Below are positions 55,491-64,000 of a DNA stretch of 64,000 nt, in pieces; position 1 is the first letter of the stretch; the number at the start of each line of letters is the position of its first letter. Source of the DNA: Brachypterus glaber (lineage: Eukaryota > Arthropoda > Insecta > Coleoptera > Kateretidae); NCBI GenBank assembly GCA_958510825.1, contig OY294048.1, positions 30,531,026 to 30,595,025 of the forward strand, given 5' to 3'. The translations under genes were made by a program, and so were the position numbers. The notes beneath the pieces are model-generated. The model was given only the letters and a program-made list of their open reading frames with translations. It did no database searches and was not told where the DNA came from.

Positions 55491-55927
55491 TTACGTTTCT
55501 ACATTATGGTATTAATTCCGTTCATTAGAGGTAAAAGTATTATTTTGTTGACAGCAGTTTATTAAACATGAATTTTATAATTAAAATTTTTTTTTTTAGA
55601 AAAATTGTAAAATTAACGTTGGTTGTTTTGCTTGGCAGTCGGGTAAATAGTATCGATACCGTAGGTTAAAGCTTTTTTTAAGGCAAAATTTAATGCTAAA
55701 TCGGATCATAATCCGATTTATAAATCCAAAATTATAATTCCGCTTGTCACTTCCAATATATGTATAAAGCAGTAAAAAGGTCAAAACAGCTATCGAGTCT
55801 CACCATTTAATAGTTAAGTATAAGGTAAATAAAAATTTAAATAAAAAATTATATGACCTATCAAAAATTGACAAATGACAAATGCTTGTTCTCAGAATTG
55901 ATTTCTGAATCGAAATATGTAAAAATA

Positions 55928-56113
55928 TACAGGGTGTTTCATTTAAAAATCGAAAGTTCGATTCATTTCCGGCGAAACCGGAATTTTCAAAAAATACCAA
56001 CTATGTAAAAAAATCCTAAATTATACATTATATAGCTCCTGTAAATTTCATGAACCTACCTAAAAAAACTAAAAAGTTAAGGTAGGTGAACCACCTTCCT
56101 GAAACACCCAGTA
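55928..56113. mobile_element. MITE with TACAGGGTGTTTC ends
   Basis: TACAGGGTGTTTC at the left and GAAACACCCAGTA at the right form short inverted ends. The interior has CATTTCCGGCGAAACCGGAA. It resembles the unit at 6236-6440 and the end at 63371. Confidence 0.7.
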
Positions 56114-56457
56114 TATTTTTGTATTTGTTTTTCTAAAAAAAAAAATAAATAAATGATTAACTTCAATTTTATATTGGTTCTTTTTTGTATAGTACCTAAA
56201 TTAATTTTGCGCCCCAATTCAATGTACGAAGCAAGTGCTTGTAACAGTATAGCACTGAATATTTATCTGACGTCTGATTTTTGTGATTGTTTTGACAACT
56301 GATGTTTTCACTCGATTTACAATGGCAAGGTAAAAAACAATCCAGAAAAATGGCTCTAAAATATCACAGTATCATTTATCATAAAAAACTGTAGACTGAG
56401 TATTTATTAAACACAAGCTCCGAATTCGATTTTAAATGTTTTTGTTTGTTTATTTAT

Positions 56458-56518
56458 TTACTTATTTTAATAAATAATTGGTTTTTGATATTTATTTATT
56501 TATTTATTTATTTATTTT
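56458..56518 (+). repeat. (TTTA)n simple repeat
   Basis: Several TTTATTTA runs, including a nearly pure stretch at 56490-56517. Confidence 0.8.
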
Positions 56519-56589
56519 GCGAATGGAATATTATTTCCTACAGACCTATAGAAGTCCCTTTTGCACTTTAATTCTGTTCTGAAAAGTTA

Positions 56590-56645
56590 ATAATCCGAGG
56601 GAATCGATGGGTTAACGTGCCCTCCGAAGCATATGATTATGGTGA
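56590..56645 (-). mobile_element. SINE body fragment sharing the CGGAGGGCACG stem-loop
   Basis: The minus strand reads ATGCTTCGGAGGGCACGTTAA, which shares 17 bases with the body of the 24.8-kb SINE and then a spaced TCCC. The rest differs, so it is a different SINE family or a diverged copy. No tRNA head remains. Confidence 0.6.
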
Positions 56646-56649
56646 AGTT

Positions 56650-57216
56650 TTTATTTGAAAAGTTATTCCCAGGGCCACGCGCAGTCACGGGGATGAAGGT
56701 CCAGAAAAGAAAAACAAAAATCTTCATAAACATAAAAAATTTGTTTGATATTTTAAGATTTGTTTTGATATTCAGAATTTAAAAAAATGCTCTGTAAATT
56801 TTAAAAACCGAATCTATGAAAAAAATTCTATCGAACGTGCCTGTTCAAAGAATTAATTAAAAATAGCAAAAATCTCAGTAATTTTTAGGTTACCCGGTAT
56901 CTCTTAGTTACAAAACCAAAATTTTTATGATCTAAAAGACAGTCAATAGTGTACCCAGGCAAAATAAAAAAAATCACTTTTTTAGGGTCCCGCCCTCTAG
57001 GGCCCTGTAAATGTTTATTTAGGTCAAAAGCCAACCCTCAGATTTTTAAAAAAATATTTGGAAGTCCCAGTGGTTGTTTGAAAGAGAAAACATGTCAGGT
57101 CTTTTAATTATAATAATTATTATTTAAATATAAAAACGTTGAAAAAAAAAATAAAAAAATTACCCTTATACATGAAAAAAAATGGATTTACTAGGGTATA
57201 TGTATTGTAAATTGAC
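56650..57216. other. Non-coding sequence
   Basis: No gene; AT-rich with one GTCCCGCCCTCTAGGGC patch near 56987. Confidence 0.4.
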
Positions 57217-58014
57217 CACTAGGTTTTTAGCGTTTTGAATTTTTTTTCAACCAACCAACATTTTTTTTATGAATCGATAAGGCTTACTCCTATGAACACT
57301 TAGGGTGAAAATTAAAAAAAATCTATCTGGCGCTTTTTTTTTAATTTGATATTTGTATGTTTTTAACGTATAAATTTGGAATATCTATGCTGGAGTTGTT
57401 AAGTATCCAAGAAAATAGGACATATCACGTGTCATTTTAAAGTTCATGATTAATACAACGATGGTTTGCAATCGAAAATTGGTTTTCTGAATCTCGAGAT
57501 AATGGGAAACAAATAGTTAAATTATTTTAAATTTTTAATTTTACAAAAATAGGCATTCAGAAAAAAGTTATATAGCTTATATAGCACATATATTATATAA
57601 TTTAAAAGCTCTTTTCATGTTGCTTAGCCCACACAAGTCCTGGACTTTAGGGATGCTTAATTAAGTAGAATAGTACGAGGTTAAACAAAATGTAATGTAA
57701 TGTTGATTAGAATGATGCTAATTTTTTAAAAATAGCCGCAAACGTTCTCAAATTCCGATTCTAAATCAATATTGTATTAAGCATAAAAAACCTTTAAAAT
57801 GACATGTAACATGTTCTATTTTCTTGGATCCTTAACAACGCCAGTATAGATATCCTAATTTATAGGTTAAAAACGTACAAAAAATCAAATTAAAAAAAAG
57901 CGCCAGATAGATTTTTTTAATTTTCACCAAAAATGTTCCTTGTGGCATGCCTAATCGATTCATAAAAAAATTGGTTTGTCGAAAAAAAATTCAAAACGCT
58001 AAAAACATACAGTG
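57217..58014. mobile_element. 798-bp foldback element with CACT...TTTTTAGCGTTTT ends
   Basis: The left arm (TTTTTAGCGTTTTGAATTT, then GATAGATTTTTTTTAATTT read in complement, then CCAAGAAAATAGGACAT) is mirrored over about 240 bp by the right arm (ATGTTCTATTTTCTTGGATCC, GCGCCAGATAGATTTTTTTA and AAATTCAAAACGCTAAAAAC). The central 300 bp are not palindromic. No ORF. A half copy lies at 49187-49445. Confidence 0.85.
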
Positions 58015-59727
58015 TGACGTATGAAACTAATATATTCTAAAAAAAAGGGTAATGAGAAAATTTTCTCATAGGTTATTTTTTGTATAATTCACACCTAATT
58101 AAATACCAATTAAAGCCCCATAGTTATTTTGAAAATATTCCTTTATTATCCAAAAACTCTTTTTTGTTCCATAAATGTCCAATATTATATCCTCAAAAAC
58201 AAATAATATCCTTTAAATGATTTTCTATTCAAAAAAGGGGCGGGTGCGACCTTTAATTATCTTTTAAAAATTTTTTTTTTAGAAAAATTTAAATTATTTT
58301 AAATTTTTCACAAGAATGCAAATAAAAAAACTTGACCAATTGAAGATTTTAATAATAATTTTATTTTAAAGGTCCATAGGTCACTTATTAAAAACTACCA
58401 AGACTGGAAGAGGGTGTTGTCAACAAAAAAAAAATCATTTGTAGCCAACCGTGATTATCCAATGATTTATCCAATGATCTTAAGTATCTCTTTAGCTTTT
58501 TACAAATCTGGGTGGGGATTTTTAAGAGAAACACCCTGTAATACTGGGTCTGTATAAATATCTAAATATCTCATTTTTGTCTATAAAAATACATGTACTG
58601 AGTTGGATATATTTCCTGTACAAAATACATTAAATATTTATCAGAATTCAATTCGAAGAAGTTACAATCATTCATGCTTCTACGACATCACAATACAAAT
58701 CGATGTTTTATGTATGAATGAATTTTGTATTTAAATATCGTCGAGTTATTTTCTCAATCTAGCATCTCCAAAAAAATTAATTTTCGGTTCTTAGCACTAA
58801 TAAATTTTGTAAATGTAACTTTTTTCTAAGCTATTTATTGGATAAAACCTTGTATGGCACTCATGGGTAAACCGATATTGCCCTCTCGAAAATTAACCTG
58901 CTAGGTTGACGCCTCAGTTAATTTTTTCATGGGCAATATCTTACTTTACTCACTAGTACCATAAATAAGTATTAATCGATTGGCCATATTCAAAAACCCT
59001 AAGGTACAAAATATCAGATTTTTAAAATTATTCGTTCTCCATAAACTTTTAATAGACCACTTCCGTGAATAACCCTGTATAGATATGTTTCCATATTAGA
59101 TTGTGCGGTTTTTGGCACAAACCTTACATTTAACTATATTTAAATTACATGCCGCGAAACATGTTTATAAATTGCGATATACAAATCGAATAACCTCAAC
59201 TACCAGAAAGAGTTATCGACGAATTCGTCTCAACTTCCTGCAACTGGAACTTTGCTGCTGCAAATCTGCAAACGCATCCTAAAGGGAAATGAATATTTTA
59301 TAGATATGTTAATAGGAAAATTTAATTTACACAGTCATATTATTATGTACAGATTTTAAGTAGACAGTCAATCGAGAAAAAACGTGTTTTTCAAGAAATG
59401 ATTTGTATTAAAAAATTTAATAATAGTGTAAATAAAAGGACAGATATAGAAGACTTAAATATAGCATATTTTCCGCTTATTTCAAAAATAAAAAGTAAAC
59501 TCTAGTTTTCATAAAAAAAAAAATAATAATAATAATAGGATATTTTGGTTTCTTTACAAGTCTAATTTTTAGTTTAAACCACAAAAAAAATCCCCCCCCC
59601 CGTACCTGTATCTGTCAACAATCCGAAATTTCCAGTATACGTTTGTATAGCACTGGTACACGACTTGAAATTTCTTATCTACATGTTTGTTTATTTTCTT
59701 GTATTTCGAATACCAATTATGTATTAT
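58015..59727. other. Non-coding sequence
   Basis: No gene recognised. An imperfect hairpin (GATATTGCCC...GGGCAATATC with GTTAATTTT inside) lies at 58873-58949. ACACCCTGTA-type motifs near 58534 and 59068 may be isolated transposon ends. A C-run near 59592 precedes the hammerhead repeat. Confidence 0.4.
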
Positions 59728-59930
59728 ATTTATTATTCCATCAATCTATTTTCTAATCATCGTATCTAATGGCTATATTCCTTTTGCGAGTAAAGTCTAA
59801 AAACGTTTTCTTAATCAGCGTGCAGAGTTGACTCTTGGTACTGAAGAGGGCCAGCAGCCCGAAACTGTCAGTCTACCAATATCACTCTGTACGATGATTA
59901 GAAAATAGATTGATGGAATAATAAATTAAT
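59728..59930 (+). mobile_element. Hammerhead-bearing repeat, copy 2, with perfect 37-bp inverted arms
   Basis: ATTTATTATTCCATCAATCT and the following 17 bases (59728-59764) are the exact complement of 59890-59926. Between them lie 125 bp that match copy 1 at 47154-47325 and contain the ribozyme. Penelope-like elements are known to carry hammerhead ribozymes in their terminal repeats and to have inverted flanks, so a Penelope remnant is a reasonable guess. No protein part is present. Confidence 0.8.
59820..59892 (+). ncRNA. Type I hammerhead ribozyme motif, complete core
   Basis: Hammerhead ribozymes cleave their own RNA after the H of a UH site. In order: outer stem I strand GTGCAGAGT (59820-59828), internal loop TGACTC, inner stem I TTGGTA (59835-59840), core CTGAAGA (59841-59847, matches CUGANGA). 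Then stem II GGGC-CAGCA-GCCC (59848-59860), GAAA (59861-59864), stem III CT-GTC-AG (59865-59871), and TC with predicted cleavage after C59873. Finally TACCAA (59874-59879), internal loop TATC, and outer stem I ACTCTGTAC (59884-59892) with one G-U pair. Every conserved core base is present. The internal loops in stem I could make the tertiary contact with loop II. Not folded by program. Confidence 0.85.
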
Positions 59931-60057
59931 ATTTTTTTAATTTTGTTTAAAATTAAAAATTTCTGTCCTTATGTATTATATATTTATTATTTCAATCCTT
60001 AATTCTTATATTTTAACGAAGAAAACGTAACTTTTAAGCTTTCACGGCCATTAAGAT

Positions 60058-60153
60058 ATAAAGAACTTTCACTTTCGGGTTTAGACCGTGTTAATGGATG
60101 TGAAAGTGAAAATCCATTAACACGGTCTAAACCCGAAAGTGAAAGTTCTTTAT
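60058..60153. repeat. Perfect 42-bp hairpin
   Basis: The arms 60058-60099 and 60112-60153 are exact complements (AAGAACTTTCACTTTCGGGT and TTAGACCGTGTTAATGGAT within the left arm) with a 12-nt loop. GAAAACGTAACTT / AAAACGTAACTT lie on both sides as a direct repeat. Confidence 0.93.
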
Positions 60154-60484
60154 AAAACGTAACTTACTGTAAGTACCATATTTTTACCTTTTTATTGCTT
60201 ATACTGATGATAATGCCACTTTAATATAAATATTTGTTCTTATACGAGGTTTTATTAAATTAAACCGTATTTTAAATGTTTTTATTTCTATGTTTATATT
60301 ATAATGCATAGTTTAATATAATTAATCAATCCCTTTTTTGTCTGCAAAACAATTTTAAACATTTTTTTTATTACATATAAAAAAAGAATCATATTTTATT
60401 ATTTTATTAACCAATTTTTAAACATATTGTTTTCTTTCTGGTTCTTTGAATTGTTAAAAAGTTATAACATAATTGTTACATTTC

Positions 60485-60530
60485 TTGTAGTGTGACTTTT
60501 GAAGAAGTTGGAATAAAGCCAACGAAACGT
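60485..60530 (+). ncRNA. Hammerhead-like stem II relic
   Basis: TTGAAGA, stem GTTGG/CCAAC, then GAAA and CGTC occur in the order of a hammerhead. However, the first core base is T instead of C, there is no room for stem III, and no stem I is evident. Probably a relic or a chance likeness. Confidence 0.35.
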
Positions 60531-60544
60531 CGGCAGTTTTAGTA

Positions 60545-61349
60545 AAAAAACGTTTTTTAATATAAATAACCCTAATCCAACCATCTACTATCTTATATTA
60601 TTATGATTACATCATCTGCTAACATATTGCTGAATTTTGCTACCAGTATGCTGCACCAACAGCAAAACGTTGAATAATAATGATAGATAAAATCGGACAC
60701 AAAAAAAAAAGTTTTTAATTAAAATTACTATTAACCAATTATTTTTTAAAGTATTTTTGGGAGCTGAAAACAAATTTGAAAATAAACAATCTCGCTGACC
60801 CCTAAAGAACCTCGCTCCCTTCTTATGTAAAAGTAGTTTCAGTCAGATTTGGCTCAATTTTGGATATGTTATAGTTTTTAACATTCTGGTCAAAAGATTA
60901 TAAGGGTACAACTCCCATAAAAATATATTTTACTACATAGCTTAACAATTGCACTCAGAACCGAGATTATGTTCAATACCATAACGGAACTAGACAATAC
61001 AATATATTATTAATAATTTATTAGATATCACAGGTAATGTAGTAGTAATACAACATTAGTACTAAATATTTACTTAAATAATACTGTTATATTAGAATAA
61101 TTTACTAATGTTACAGTATTATTTACTAATGTTACAGTATTATTACTAATGTTGTGTTATTAAATAACACATGGCATGTAATATCCCGATAACATATTGC
61201 ATCGTCTAGCTCCGTTATCGTATTAAACACAATAACGGTCTTTAAGTGTACAGCAACAAATGTGAATAATATGAATAGGTATTAACAAGAAAGCCAAAAT
61301 TTTAAAGATAATAATCTTTAATGCATAATTACAATTATACATTATACAA
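60545..61349. other. Non-coding sequence with a short tandem repeat
   Basis: No gene. ACTAATGTTACAGTATTATT-type units repeat about three times at 61088-61152. Confidence 0.5.
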
Positions 61350-61520
61350 AACGTGTCAAAAGCCCTCCCGCCCCCTTTAACTTTTGAACGGCTTAAGATA
61401 TCAACTTTATATTTAAAACACCTTGATAACATAACAAAGGGGAACATTTTTTAAATAGAAAGGGGGACACGTGGGACACGTGTGTACATCATGTAAATCA
61501 CATAAAATTCTCTATTCAAC
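61350..61520 (+). mobile_element. Partial copy of the 47.5-kb foldback family
   Basis: GTGTCAAAAGCCCTCCCGCCC, CTTTTGAACGGCTTAAGATAT and ACATAAAATTCTCTATT follow the arm of 47550-48268 in order. The second arm is missing. The ORF that overlaps it on the minus strand is not a gene. Confidence 0.65.
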
Positions 61521-61808
61521 CATATATTTTTAATTTTTTAATTTTTTTAGGGGTTAAAAAAATTCTTTAAAAAATCACTATTTTTTAGTGATTAAATTTA
61601 TGATACAAAAATCTAAATAATACTTTTAAACAAATTCTAAATGATATGAATGAAAATTTCAAAAAGAAATATAAAAAAAAACATCTTTTGATTACAATCA
61701 AATTACCCAAATTTGAAAACTCAGCACCTTCAAAAACAATGTTGAATACTTAAAAATTATATGGTATAGTAACTTAAAGAAACTCCAATTAATTATTCCA
61801 ATTAGTTA

Positions 61809-62071
61809 CACTGATAAAACTGTTTATTTGCGTCAACTAAATATTTGGTTGGATATGGTCAATTAAATATTTGGTTGGGACAAATAAACTTTATGTGAGT
61901 CAAATAAATTATTTTGTGCCCATTAATAAATCATTTTGCAATTAAAATATTTGTTTACATGAACTAAATATTTATTTGACTCAAATAAAATTTATTTGTC
62001 CCAACCAAATAATTTAATTGACCATATCCAACCAAATATTTAGTTGACGCAAATAAACTCTTTTATCAGTG
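61809..62071. mobile_element. 263-bp foldback element with CACTGATAAAA ends, TA flanks
   Basis: CACTGATAAAACTGTTTATT and the next 80 bases (CAACTAAATATTTGGTTGG, GGGACAAATAAA) are mirrored by the right arm ending TTTATCAGTG. TA is present on both sides. No ORF. An end fragment of this family occurs at 20593. Confidence 0.9.
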
Positions 62072-62099
62072 TAATAAGTTAATTTTTACTGTAATAATA

Positions 62100-62606
62100 G
62101 TGACCTCAAGGTTAGCCTCTTTTCCAAACATCTGTAATTTCGATTGGAATTGATAAAATGTAACGTATTAGTTCTCAAAATTTTTGTCTGGTTATGAACT
62201 TGTGCATTGCAAGATTTATTGTTCTAGAAGCTAAACATCTCCTTAAGCAAAGGGTTAACTATGGGTACTTGAATGGAATTTTATACTCTAAACTTTCTCA
62301 CATTTTATTAAGCATAAATGGCTGGATCCCTTTAACTCGATTTTTTTTCAGATTATAATTTACTACTTTTTTTGGTACTTGGGGGTAGTTAAATCCTCTT
62401 TGTGGGGGTGGATTTTCATCAAATCCAAGGGTTAACCCTTTATTTAACCCTTTGTTTAAGGGGATATTTAGCTTCTAGAAACAATATATCTTGCTTTTTG
62501 CACAAGTTCATGACCAGACAAAAATTTTGAGCACTTATACGTTACATTTTATCAATTCCAATCGAAGTTGCAGGTGTCACTAAAAAACCTCTTTTTATGC
62601 GGTCAC
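62100..62606. mobile_element. 507-bp foldback element with GTGACC ends
   Basis: Left GATTGGAATTGATAAAATGT and CTAGAAGCTAAACATCTCC are mirrored by ACATTTTATCAATTCCAATC and the TTAGCTTCTAGAA block on the right. Outer GTGACCTC and GCGGTCAC are diverged. Arms about 180 bp. No ORF. Confidence 0.8.
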
Positions 62607-63370
62607 TCTATGAGTTTGAGTAAGTTATCAGTCATCATGTACAGAGTTGATTAATGCAAGGAACAGAAAATTTATTATTTGGACTTTTGCCGAATTTTTT
62701 TAAAAAGCATAGGTTTTATCAAGGTGGGCATTCTAATCATACATTTTACAACATAGTTTGACTTTGACAGGTAATAATTAATTTTTAAAGTAAGGTTATT
62801 TATTTGTCAAATTCAGAATATATCAAAGCAAAAACATAGTATCCGCTTTGATTTTTTTTCTAAAAATTAAAATTAGCAGAATAAAATTTATTGAAAAAAT
62901 AAAACAACCTAATTTACGTAACTTTTCTGATTATAAAGCATTATAAGAATAATTTAAATAGTACAGTACAAAAAACTAACAAAAAATCCAGTACGTACTG
63001 TACTTTACCCTGTTTTTGTCAAAAGCTTAACCCAACTTTTAAAATCTCTTGTCAAAATGATATGATGTAAAATTTACGATGTCAATGCCTTCCTTGATGA
63101 AACCTATTAATGCTTTTTAAAAAAATTCAGCAACGATTTGAGCAGTTGTCGGCGAATTTCCAGTACTCGCATAGGCGCCGCGTAGACTCTAGTGTTGAGG
63201 CGAGGTTTTAAATATTTACATTTTTATTTCTTTTTATCTTGATTTTTTTTAATGATTCCATTTAAACGAGTAAGGTGGAAAAAAAGTTATCAATAAATAA
63301 AAATTAAAAACTTTAGTATTCTTAAAAGATAAATACCGAATTTCGGTTTTATCTTTGAAAAACACCGATA
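62607..63370. other. Non-coding sequence
   Basis: No gene recognised. A palindromic CAGTACGTACTGTAC lies at 62990-63005. Confidence 0.4.
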
Positions 63371-64000
63371 TACAGGGTGTTCCGTGAGGAAAGGGAAATA
63401 TTTTAAGGATGTATTCTAGAGGTCAAAATAAGAAAAAAGTTCTTATAAATAAATGTCCAAAAACGACTCGTAAGGGAGATACGCCCCTTCAAAGGGGTCC
63501 CAAAATTTCGATTTTTTATTAATAACTTCGGAACCCTTTGTGTTAAAGCATCGAGGTTTAGCACGTGATATATGCTTTATAAAGCCTATCAGCCAATGGT
63601 ATTTGCATGTAGTTACTTTAACCAGGGGCGTCCGTAATGGGTGGTCTTATCACTTTTTTGCCCAAAACTTCTTCTGCTCAACTTTTTTGTGGGTTTATTT
63701 TTAGAATATTATAACCAAGGTAAAAACACATAAAAAAGGTACTCTTGTTGTAATACCATAGGATTAACTGTTTTCGAAAAAAATACAATTAAAGGCAAAC
63801 TTACACCTTTCTAGAACCAAAAATTAAAACTAAAATGTTAAAAACCAGAATTTTAATTTTTGCAGTGTGCTTCTACATCAAAAGCTAAGAAAAAAAGTTT
63901 TATACATGTAGGTTCAAAAATCGATTTTAAAGGTACCATCACCCTTCAAAAATTTTGGAGACCATAACTCCCTTATCATTGATTTTTGGAATTACCTGTA
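63371..64000 (+). mobile_element. Left end of an ACAGGGTGTTCCGTGAGG element, cut by the window edge
   Basis: TACAGGGTGTTCCGTGAGGA opens a 630-bp stretch with AAATATTTTAAGGATGTATT and GGGAGATACGCCCCTTC blocks. The end type resembles 55928. Ends of this form are common in insect repeats. The other end and any coding part are outside the window. Confidence 0.6.

Overview
The window looks like a gene-poor, transposon-rich stretch of an arthropod nuclear genome, most likely an insect and plausibly a beetle. It is very AT-rich. All recognisable coding sequence belongs to mobile elements: Ty3/gypsy, BEL/Pao, non-LTR RNase H remnants, a BED-finger hAT transposase, and a Tc1/mariner-like DDE remnant. 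Short-period tandem repeats and many non-autonomous inverted-repeat elements fill much of the rest. I found no host protein-coding gene, rRNA or intact tRNA. There is one assembly gap of exactly 200 N (3539-3738). The insect assignment is inference from element families and base composition.

Left part (1-25.8 kb). An array with a period of about 123 bp (1221-2725) is followed by the gap and a decayed non-LTR retrotransposon end (3739-4719). Then come several foldback elements, a 1.3-kb (ATATC)n array (7018-8363) and a 971-bp foldback element with a 6-bp target duplication (11554-12524). Next are a 1467-bp hAT-type non-autonomous element with an 8-bp duplication and a nested foldback, and two adjacent palindromic MITEs. 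A 2721-bp hAT element (21025-23745) has an 8-bp duplication and keeps only a frameshifted BED-finger N-terminus. A tRNA-derived SINE (24820-25085) has a 12-bp duplication.

Central nest (25.8-43.3 kb). A BEL/Pao retrotransposon on the minus strand (25809-43254, TSD AAGGT) carries a complete Ty3/gypsy element (26361-35624, TSD TAAG), also on the minus strand, inside its 3' LTR. The paired LTRs are nearly identical in both, so both insertions are young. The gypsy element is intact and is organised as three ORFs, gag, protease and pol. Each junction lies at a canonical -1 slippery heptamer: T TTA AAC between gag and protease, and A AAA AAA directly before the protease stop. The BEL copy is damaged: one in-frame stop separates RT/RNase H from integrase, and the expected protease aspartate is a tyrosine.

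Right part (43.3-64 kb). This holds dispersed non-coding repeats, foldback elements, a second non-LTR end, a transposase remnant and a SINE fragment. The most interesting item is a type I hammerhead ribozyme motif at 59820-59892. It has a complete core, a bipartite stem I and perfect 37-bp inverted flanks; a mutated copy lies at 47211-47277.

The units do not form a host pathway. They are a layered record of insertions, and the order can be read from nesting: dispersed repeat, then BEL, then gypsy; and hAT element with a foldback inside it.
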